Shown piece by piece: positions 56,118-64,000 of a DNA stretch of 64,000 bases (position 1 is its first letter; every line of letters begins with the position of its first letter). A program made the translations under genes and the position numbers. The stretch covers positions 1,711,001 through 1,775,000 of the forward strand of contig JAEOAD010000888.1 in NCBI GenBank assembly GCA_036365145.1. Reading direction: 5' to 3'. A model generated the notes under the pieces. That model was not told the DNA's origin, ran no database searches, and saw nothing but the letters and a program-made list of their open reading frames with translations. Source of the DNA: Orientallactaga sibirica. Its lineage: Eukaryota > Chordata > Mammalia > Rodentia > Dipodidae.

Positions 56118-56610
56118 CATCTATATCACCACCTCCAAAGGCTCAGGGAACACTGCAGAAGAGGTGGCAGAAAGAATGTAGGAAAGAATATAGAAGGGAC
56201 TAAGGAGTGGGCTCAGTGGTTAAAGACACTTGCCTGCAAAGCCTTGCAGTCCAGGTTCAATTCCCCGGCCACCCACATAAAACTGGACAGGCATTCATTT
56301 GCAGTGGCAAGACACTAGCTGCCAACACACAGATGTGCAAATAAAAAAATAAATAAGATTTAAAAAGAATGGAAGAGCCAAAGGATGGAGAGGAATACTT
56401 TGGACCACTGTCTTCTGAACACAAAGTGGCCAATGCATTCATGATCTCACAGCAGCTGTCATCACCTGCACAATATTGGGCCCCTCAACATGTTGTCATG
56501 GTTGATGGAGGAATGCAAAAAAAAAAAAAAAAAGAGAGAGATCAAAATAAAAGAAGAGTAGTCAGAAAAAAGAAGGGGGTAACTGAAAAGGGATACTGAG
56601 GGGGGCCAAA
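56118..56610 (+). repeat. L1 3' UTR split by a Dip-type SINE
   Basis: L1 parts at 56118-56190 and 56368-56610 are contiguous when compared with the copy at 25560-25880. The forward Dip at 56196-56365 sits between AAGAAT-type borders. Confidence 0.7.
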
Positions 56611-56624
56611 AGAAAGTAATGGGG

Positions 56625-56762
56625 CCAGGTGTGGTGGCGCACGCCTTTAATCCCAGCACTTAGGAAGCAGAGGTAGGAGGATCGCTGTGAATTGGAGGCC
56701 ATCCTGAGACTACAGAGTGAATTCCAGGTCAGCCTGGGCTAGAGCGAGACCCTACCTCAAAA

Positions 56763-56805
<43 letters not shown>

Positions 56806-57218
56806 GGAGGGAGGGAGGGAGGGAGGGAGGGAGGAAGAAAGAAAGAAAGAAACAAACAAACAGAGAGTGAGAGAGACAAAAACAAAAACCAAGCTGGGCA
56901 TGATGACACACACCTTTAATCCCAGAATTTGGGAAGCAGAGGTAGGAGGATAGTCATGAATTCAAGGCCAGCCTGGAGTTACAAAGTGAGTTCCAGGTCA
57001 GCCTGGGCTACAGTGAGACCCTAACTTGAAAAACAATGCCGCGCGTGGTGGCACATGCCTTTAATCCCAGCACTTGGGAGGCAGAGGTAGGAGGATCGCT
57101 GAGAGTTCAAGGTCACCCTGAGAGGACATAGTGAATTCCAGGTCAGCCTGAGCTAGAGTGAACCCTATCTCGAAAACCAAAAAAGAAGAAAAGAAAAGAA
57201 AAGAAAAGAAAAGAAAAG

Positions 57219-57249
<31 letters not shown>

Positions 57250-58100
57250 GAAAAACAAACATCAAAAATAGGGGCTGGAATGATGGGTCAGTGGTTAAAG
57301 GCTCTTGTTTGAAAAGTTTGATGGCCAGGGTTTGATTCCCCAATACCCATGTAAAGCCAGATGCACAGAGTGGCATGTGCATCTAGAGTTTGTTTGCAGT
57401 GGCAAGATGCCCTGGTGTGACAATTCTGTCCCTCTCTGTAGTAAATATTAAAAAAACACAAACAAGGAGCTAGGCGTGGTGGCACATGCCTTTAATCCCA
57501 GCACTCGGGAGGCAGAGGTAGGAGGATCGCTGACAGGACACCCTGAGACTACGTAGTGAGTTCCAGGTCAGCCTGAGCTAGAGTGAGACCCTACCTCGAA
57601 AACAACAACAACAACAACAACAAAAAAAAAAAACCACAAACAAACAAAGAAAAGCCCTGGGGAGATGGCTAAGTGGTTAAACATACTTGTTTGCAAAGCC
57701 TGACAACCCAGGTTCAATTTCCCAGTGTCCACATAAAGCCAGATGCACAATGTGGTAGTGCATGTGTCTGGAGTTCTCTCAAATAAAAATTTAAAAATTG
57801 GAGAGATGGCTTAGCAGTTAAAGCACTTGCCTGCAAAGCCAAAGGACCTCGGTTTGATTGCCCAGTACTCCCATAAACCAGATGCACAAGGTGGTGCATG
57901 CATCTGGAGATCATTTGCAGTGGCTGGTAGCCCTGGCATGCCCATTCTCTCTCTCTCTCTCTCTCTTTCTCTCCCCCTCCCTCTTTCAAATAAATAAATA
58001 AATATTAAAATAATAAAATATTTAAAAATTTTTAAAATAAAAAAGAGGAAGGAAGGAAAGGAGGGAGGGAGAATGGAAGGAAAAGAAGAGAAAAAAATTA
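56625..58100 (+). repeat. SINE and microsatellite block
   Basis: B1 56625-56760 with (GAAA)n and (GGGA)n to 56860; B1 56890-57030; B1 57040-57180 with (AAAAG)n to 57258; Dip 57270-57460; B1 57470-57600, whose middle is deleted, with (CAA)n; truncated Dip 57655-57797; Dip 57798-58010; purine tract 58040-58100. Confidence 0.8.
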
Positions 58101-58176
58101 AATACAAGCCCAGACAACCCAGATTACTTATAGACCTATGAGTAGGAAAGAAATGGTTTATTGGCTGTTGGACAAG

Positions 58177-58620
58177 ATGGCGGTCTCCACAGGAGTTAAA
58201 GTTCCTCGTAACTTTCGCTTGTTGGAAGAACTGGAAGAAGGACAAAAAGGAGTGGGTGATGGTACGGTTAGCTGGGGCCTGGAAGATGATGAAGACATGA
58301 CACTTACAAGGTGGACAGGCATGATTATTGGACCACCAAGGACAAACTATGAAAACAGAATATATAGCCTGAAAGTAGAATGTGGATCTAAATATCCAGA
58401 AGCTCCTCCATCAGTTAGATTTGTAACAAAAATTAATATGAATGGAATAAATAATTCCAGTGGAATGGTGGATGCGCGGAGCATACCAGTGTTAGCAAAA
58501 TGGCAAAATTCATATAGCATTAAAGTTGTACTTCAAGAGCTAAGACGTCTAATGATGTCCAAAGAAAATATGACACTTCCACAGCCACCAGAAGGACAGA
58601 CATACACAATTAGGTTTTAG
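58177..58620 (+). CDS. UBE2V2 (retrocopy): UBE2V2-derived intronless retrocopy with unbroken reading frame
   Basis: Encodes 147 residues starting [20 protein letters not shown], nearly identical to human UBE2V2 (MMS2, 145 residues), the catalytically inactive E2 variant that pairs with UBE2N to build Lys63 ubiquitin chains. Intronless, so a retrocopy of a normally spliced gene. Differences from the human protein as I recall it: CGSKYP for CGPKYP, ENMTLP for ENMKLP, and a one-base loss after GQTY that destroys the parental stop and replaces the last residues by TIRF. An in-frame upstream ATG at 58138 would add 13 residues ([13 protein letters not shown]), probably not natural. It lies upstream of EEF2K exon a, on the opposite strand. 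Whether it is transcribed cannot be told. Confidence 0.85.
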   Translation: MAVSTGVKVPRNFRLLEELEEGQKGVGDGTVSWGLEDDEDMTLTRWTGMIIGPPRTNYENRIYSLKVECGSKYPEAPPSVRFVTKINMNGINNSSGMVDARSIPVLAKWQNSYSIKVVLQELRRLMMSKENMTLPQPPEGQTYTIRF

Positions 58621-59340
58621 TGGTTCTCAAACTTGTCTTAAATCAACAACCTTCTACTCATGTTAATATCTTGATTAAATATCACAATGCAAAAATTCCC
58701 ACACATTAAGGAAAAGAAAGCTGTTAAACATGATCCAGACACTAAGAATAAGGGCCTGGATGATGGCCTGGACATTTGTAAAGAATATGGATTTAATATG
58801 ATTCCCCAGGACACGTAAGCCAGATGCACAAGGTATGCATGCATTTCAGGTAACAGTGGATGGAAAAATGCCCATTCACAATCTTTTCTTTCTCTCTCTG
58901 TCAAGGCAATAAATCATTTAAACATGAACATTATGTTTTCAGGTAATGGAGGGTGGAATGCAGCACAATTTTTCTTTCTCTTGTTAAGGCACTGTCATTT
59001 AAACATGAACCTGGTATACTTGAAATATGAAATCAGGTTTACAAGATGAAAGAAAGCATTGCAAGAGGTGTCAAATGGCAAAGGAATCCTGTGTGTTTCT
59101 GAAAAGGAAAATCTCAAGAAGGAAAAACAAATGGCAGCTTTATCCATCTTGCTTAGAGAGCTACAGTTGAAATTGTTTAAAGTAGCAGGTACCATGAATA
59201 TTGTCACAAATTGTGTTAATTTTTGAAGCAGTGTGGGTGCTGACTACTAGTAGTATCAAAAATAGGTTCAGGATTGTTTTGATACCTGTATTTATAATAA
59301 AAAGATGTTGTGGGGGGGAATGATGCATTTCTATTAAAGA
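58621..59340 (+). pseudogene. 3' UTR remnant of the UBE2V2 retrocopy
   Basis: Sequence after the reading frame begins TGGTTCTCAAACTTGTCTTA and continues as AT-rich UTR-like DNA to about 59340, with AATAAA-type hexamers near 59294. A partial Dip SINE lies near 58800-58860, and a segment ending in CATTTAAACATGAAC is repeated imperfectly at 58846-58928 and 58938-59010. The exact 3' end and target duplication are not resolved. Confidence 0.6.
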
Positions 59341-59589
59341 TGTTCCTGTTTGGTACATGTAACAGACATGATAAATATTTGTTTACAGTCTTTGTTTAAT
59401 AAGCATGACTGCAGACCAACCTTGTCTAAAAAGCACTCTGACTGTGCAAAACCACTTAGCCATCTCCCCAGGGCTTTTTGTTTGAAGCTGTCTGCTACAC
59501 CATCTCCCCAGGGCTTTTTGTTTGTTTGTGTTTTTTTAATTCCTTGATTTTGAACCAAGAATTCCTAAATGTAGGAATTGATCTTTTTT

Positions 59590-60110
59590 TTTTTCCTCGA
59601 GGTAGGGTCTCTAGCTCAAGCTGACCTGGAACTCACTATGTAGTCTCAGGGTGGCCTTGAATTTACGGCAATCCTACCTCTGCCTCCCAAGTCTGGGATT
59701 AAAGGAGTGCGCCACCACACCCAGCTAGGAACTGATCTTATATAAGAAGAAACATCAGGGTAGAGCATTTGCCTAGCATGCTTAAGGCCCTGGGTTCCAT
59801 CTCCAACACTGTAGGAAAACAAAACAGAAACAAATGCCAGCACATGAGCACAAGAGCGATCACTGGAATTGTGCAAGGCTGAGCTCAAACCAAAGGCTGC
59901 CGTGAGGACTGCCTAAGCACATTCTGATTATTCCCATTTTGAAGGCTAAGCAAAGCTAGGCATGGTGCCTCACACCTGCAGTCCTAGCACTCAGAAGACA
60001 GTGAGGCAGGAGGATTGTCATGGGTTTGAGGCCCAGCTTATCTACATAGCAAGTGCCAGGCCAGACAGAGGCACATATATCTGTCTGAAAAATACAAATA
60101 AAGAGGAAGA
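59590..60110. repeat. B1, ID and old B1
   Basis: Inverted B1 59590-59730; forward ID 59755-59830 lacking its first bases; old forward B1 59950-60110. Confidence 0.7.
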
Positions 60111-60271
60111 AGAGGAGAAAGCAAACTGCCAAACAGTACTATGTATGCTATGGCTTAAAAGCTGTGATGGTTAATCTCTGGTTGTCAATTTGACAGGATT
60201 TACAATCACCATGGAAACGAACCTCTTGGCATGTCTACTAGGGATGTTCTAGATAAGATTAAATGAGGGGC

Positions 60272-61035
60272 TGGGGCTGGAGAGATGGCTTAGCGGCTAA
60301 GGCGCCTGCCTGCTAAGCCTAAGAATGCTGGTTCCAATGTCCAGCGGTTCCAATCTCCAGGTCCCACGTTTAGCCAGATGCAAAGTGAGGCAAGGCGCAA
60401 TGCAATGCCACTTGCCCACAAGGGGGCACATGCATCTGGATTTTGTTCACAGCAGCTGAGAGACTGCTTGGTGTGCCCATCTCTGTCTCCCTCTCTCCCT
60501 CTCTGTCTCTCTCTCAAAAAAATAAATAAAAAAAATAAAAAAAATTAAAAGAGGAGGCTGGAGAGATGGTGGCAATTGGTTAAGGCAGTTTGCCTGCAAA
60601 GTCAAAGATCCCAGTTCAACTCCCCAGGACCCATATGTGCCAGATGTACAAAGGGGTGCATGCATCTGGAGCAACTAGTGGCTGGAGGCCCTGTTGTATC
60701 ATTATTCTCTTTCTCTCTCAATTCTTTCTCTCAAATAAATAAATAAATAAAATATTTTTTTAAAGATTAAATGGCTGGTGGTGCACGCCTTTAATCCCAG
60801 CACTGGAGGCAGAGGTAGGAGGATCGCTGTGAGTTCAAGCCACCCTGAGACTACATAGTTAATTCCAGGTCAGCCTGGGGCCAGAGTGAGAGACCCGAAA
60901 AACCAAAAAAACCAAAAAAAAAAAAAAAAAAGATTAAATGAGGGCTGATGAGATGGCTTGGAGGTTAAGGTGCCTGCCTGCCTGCCAAGCCTAAGAACGC
61001 CAGTTCCAATCTCCAGGTCCCACGTTTAGCCAGAT

Positions 61036-61069
<34 letters not shown>

Positions 61070-61195
61070 GCTGCACTTTCCCATAAGGGGGCACAAGCAT
61101 CTAGAGTTTGTTCACAGTGGTTGAGAGGCTGCTGGCGCCCCCATTCTCTCTATATATATCTCTCTGTCTCAAATTTAAAAAAAAACAAAAAACAA
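60272..61195 (+). repeat. Dip, Dip, B1, Dip in serial insertion
   Basis: Long-variant Dip 60272-60530; Dip 60555-60760; B1 60772-60935; long-variant Dip 60940-61195 whose body contains a 31-base poly-A run (61038-61067). AGATTAAATG recurs before, between and after members. Confidence 0.8.
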
Positions 61196-61502
61196 ATCTT
61201 TGTCCCTGCAGCCTCTCCAGAATCAGTGACATTAAAACTCCCTCCTAGGCCAGAGACCAAACCACGAGAGAATGGACTGGGGACTGGACATTGTGAGGCA
61301 CACCCACAGCAGCCAGTCAACATGCAGCACTGCCTACCTTCCTACATCAATACCAGCATCCCACAGCAACTGTCACCCTTGGAAGAAGTCCAGCTTGGCA
61401 GGGACTCCAGCCCACTAGGGCTGCACTGTGCCTACTCTCCTAGTCTGGACCCTGCAATGGGACCCTATTCAAAACATATCAGGCAAAGGGACTGGGTCTT
61501 CC

Positions 61503-61504
<2 letters not shown>

Positions 61505-61543
<39 letters not shown>

Positions 61544-61545
61544 TC
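61505..61545. repeat. (CA)n microsatellite
   Basis: About 18 CA units followed by CACTCACTCACT. Confidence 0.9.
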
Positions 61546-61635
61546 ACTCACAACCAATGTTTCTTGCTGGGGCTTTTAAACCTCTACAGAGTTCAAAAAG
61601 CAAAGTCTATAATTTTTTCCTTTCCAAATGGCAGC

Positions 61636-61800
61636 TAGGGGCTGAAGAGATGGCTCAGCAATTAAAGTGGTTGCCTTCAGAGCCTAAGGACCCAGGTTCA
61701 ATTCCCCAGTACCCACATAAAGCCAGATGTTTGCAGTGGCTGGAGGCCCTGGTACAACCATTCTGCCTCTTATCTCTCTGTGCTTGCAAATAAGTATTTG
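61636..61800 (+). repeat. Dip-type SINE, internally deleted
   Basis: Head GGGGCTGAAGAGATGGCTCA; the body lacks the GCACAAGGTGG segment between CCAGATG and TTTGCAGTGG. Confidence 0.7.
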
Positions 61801-61857
61801 TTTTTAATGGCAGCTAATTTAGACTTAATGAAAACACTTAGAAAATACAGGAGACAT

Positions 61858-62245
61858 GGGGCTGGGGAGATGACTCAGTGGTTAAAGGTGCATTCTTGCA
61901 TAGCCCAAAGGCCCCAGTTCAATCCCCAGGAGGGGAGGGACACAAGGCCCCATCCTCCTTGGGGAGCTATTGGCATCTAATGGTTGGTGGGGAAGGAGAG
62001 CCATTTTCTTCTGTGGTGTTGGTGTTGGATATTGGTAAGTTGCCCATGCTCTGGTACATAACTCCCCTAGCCATCCTCATGCGTGAAAACCTAATTAAGC
62101 TCACTGGGTCACCAAAAACAATAACAAGAGACAGGAAAGTAGAAGCAGGACTGGTTGGAAAAGAAGAAGGGGTTCAGCAGGAGTGGGGTGGGGGCAAGAA
62201 TAATGGAGGGTGAATCTGATCATGAATGCATATAAATAAGTTTTT
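61858..62245 (+). repeat. SINE head joined to an L1 3' region
   Basis: tRNA-like SINE head 61858-61931 (GGGGCTGGGGAGATGACTCA to CAATCCCCAGG), then L1-type sequence from about 61932 (CACAAGGCCCCATCCTCCTT, GGGGAGCTATTGGCATCT) to 62245. Confidence 0.5.
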
Positions 62246-62254
62246 TTCTTTTTT

Positions 62255-63200
62255 GAAAAATATTTATTTATTTTATTTGAGCAAGAGAGAAAGAAAGAGG
62301 CAGATAGAGTAAAAGAGAGAATAGGCACACCAGGGCCTTTTAGCCACGGCAAACAACTCCAGGTGTACGTGCCCCCTTGTGCATCTGGCTTACGTGGGTC
62401 CTGGGGAATTGAACTGGGGTCCTTAGGCTTAGCAGGCAATCACCTTAACCACTAACCCATTTCACCAGCCCATAAATAAGTTTTAAAACAAGAAAATGAA
62501 GGCCTTTAATCCCAGCACTCAGGAGGCAGAGGTAGGAGAATCATGTGAGTTCAAGGCCACCCTGAGACTATATAGTGAATTCCAGGTCAGCCTAGACTGG
62601 AATGAGACCTACCTTGAAAAAACAAAAACAAAAACAAAAAAAAGAAAAAGAAAAAAAAAGAAAAAAGAGAAGAAGGAAGGAAGGAAGGAAGGAGGGGAAG
62701 GAAGGAAGGGAAGGAAGAAGGGAGGAGGAAGGAAAAATGGATGGGCTAGAGACATGGCTCAGCAGTTAAGGTATTTGCCTGTAAAGCCTAAGAACCCAGG
62801 TTTCCTTCCCCAGTACCCACGTAAGCCAGATGCACAAGATGGCACATTCATTTGGAGTTCGTTTGCAGTAGCTAGAGGGCCTAGTGCACACATTCTCTCT
62901 CTCTCTCAAATAAATAAATAAAAATGAAAAAAGAAAGAGTGGATCCAGGCTGGTGGCACATGCCTTTAATCCCAGCACTCAGGAGGCAGAAATCACCATT
63001 AGTTCAAGGCCACCTGAGACTACATAGTGAATTCCAGGTCAGCCTGGACTAGAGTGAAACCCTACCTAAAAAAACCAAAAATCCTAAACTGGGCACAATA
63101 GTACACACCTGTAATCTCAGCACTTGGGAGGTAGAGGCAGGAAGATTAGGAGTTGAAAGTCAACCAGAGCTACACACAGTGAGTCTGAGGCAAGAAAGCA
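62255..63200. repeat. Dip, B1, purine microsatellite, Dip, B1, old B1
   Basis: Inverted Dip 62255-62475; forward B1 62495-62640 lacking its first bases; (GGAA)n 62640-62740; forward Dip 62740-62935; B1 62945-63080; diverged B1 63085-63200. Confidence 0.75.
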
Positions 63201-63660
63201 AAAAGGAAGGAACAGAGAGAGTGAAAGGAGGAAAGAAGAGGGAGGGAGAGGGGGAGGGGAGGGAAAAGTCCTCTGAGCAAGCCTTTCCCTGGAGATGACA
63301 CCTGACATTTGCTGCAGCTGTTCTGCAGGTCCCCTCTGCCACTGTCAACAGAAACACCCATGGAAGAGGCCATGGCCCACATTTGCTCTGCACCTCACTT
63401 TCTGCAGAGTCTTGGACGGCTTAGTTGTCATGTGGACAGATGGCCTGGCTGACCTATTTCTATTCAGGACGGCAGGATGTAGAATGGTGCAAGTGCACCC
63501 CTGTATTGGTCAGGGCCTGCAGCTGATGGGTACTTGGATTCCCTCCAATGGGTCCCCAGTACAAACAGTGCTGAAGTGGACATTCTTGTCTCTGAATCTC
63601 TGCAAGCACTCAAAAAAAGAATTGTTTGTTTTTAATGTGGCCACTGGATCACATTGAAAG
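63201..63660. other. Nothing recognised
   Basis: GA-rich start (63200-63270), then apparently unique DNA. The forward frame at 63295-63657 (120 residues) has no similarity I recognise and no conserved-looking composition. Confidence 0.4.
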
Positions 63661-63663
63661 CTG

Positions 63664-63745
63664 AGGGGCCTGGGAAGTAGCTCTGTGGTAGTGTTTATCT
63701 ACTATGTGCAAGAACCTGGCAATGCTCAGGACTGAAAACAAAAAT
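63664..63745 (+). repeat. ID element, diverged
   Basis: GGGCCTGGGAAGTAGCTCTG to GACTGAAAACAAAAATTC. Confidence 0.5.
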
Positions 63746-64000
63746 TCTAAATTGCCAAGTTGTCCTTCAAAAAGTTCTAAGTTACACTTCCAGGAGCAAT
63801 AAACACATCACTCAAATTCTAACAGACACATTACATCAAGTAACTGTCAATTTACAAGTTAGTTTTGTAACCTGTCATACTAGTATAGAATAATGCACTG
63901 TGTGAGTTTAATATCACTGACTGACAGTCAGTCACCCAAGCCTCACCACTGCTAGTCTTTTATCAATGTTTGGGTGACCCCTCAGAAAGTGACCCCCTTG

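Noticed and set aside
63295..63657. 120-residue forward frame near the end
   Set aside because: No recognised similarity, no exon borders; the length is within chance for this much sequence.
20750..63745. tRNA genes
   Set aside because: Sequences with tRNA-like A and B boxes are ID, Dip or B4-type SINE heads with A-rich tails; none has a full cloverleaf and clean 3' end.
55124..64000. First coding exon of EEF2K
   Set aside because: I looked for a segment encoding the acidic N-terminus on the minus strand and found none; it is presumably beyond the window.

Overview
The window is mammalian genomic DNA, almost certainly from a dipodoid rodent (jerboa or jumping mouse). Three things point there: a B1-type (7SL-derived) SINE with typical rodent sequence, true ID elements (BC1-like), and above all a very abundant tRNA-headed SINE with the layout of the B2 superfamily (ID-like head, unique middle, CT-rich tract, AATAAA-rich tail), which matches what is known of the Dip family of Dipodidae. 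The species is inferred, not shown. There is no prokaryotic gene, operon, CRISPR array or phage; most open frames are chance frames inside SINEs.

The one host gene is EEF2K (eukaryotic elongation factor 2 kinase), read on the minus strand. Sixteen distinct coding exons lie between 55123 and 12459, all with GT/AG boundaries and matching phases. Joined in silico they give 639 residues, equivalent to human residues 83-725 with a 4-residue deletion. The calmodulin-binding helix, alpha-kinase domain, zinc site, regulatory loop, DSGxxS degron and C-terminal helical repeats are all present. The first coding exon (about 82 residues) is not in the window and should lie beyond 64000. The stretch 1-12458 is 3' UTR plus downstream intergenic DNA and contains an RPL28 processed pseudogene. 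The stretch 55124-64000 is the first coding intron or upstream DNA and contains a UBE2V2 retrocopy with an unbroken reading frame.

Two tandem duplications lie inside the EEF2K introns/exons. One, of 2.1 kb (20480-24710), doubles an exon pair so that both copies would splice in frame. Its two copies differ, as far as I can see, only by 1-2 base indels, which is more like uncorrected sequencing or assembly error than evolution. The other, 1314 bp (40777-43404), is wholly intronic and its copies differ by base substitutions as well as indels. Most of the remaining DNA is stacked SINEs, often nested with readable target-site duplications, plus truncated L1 3' ends, LTR-like elements, old B4/RSINE-type and MIR-type SINEs, and microsatellites.
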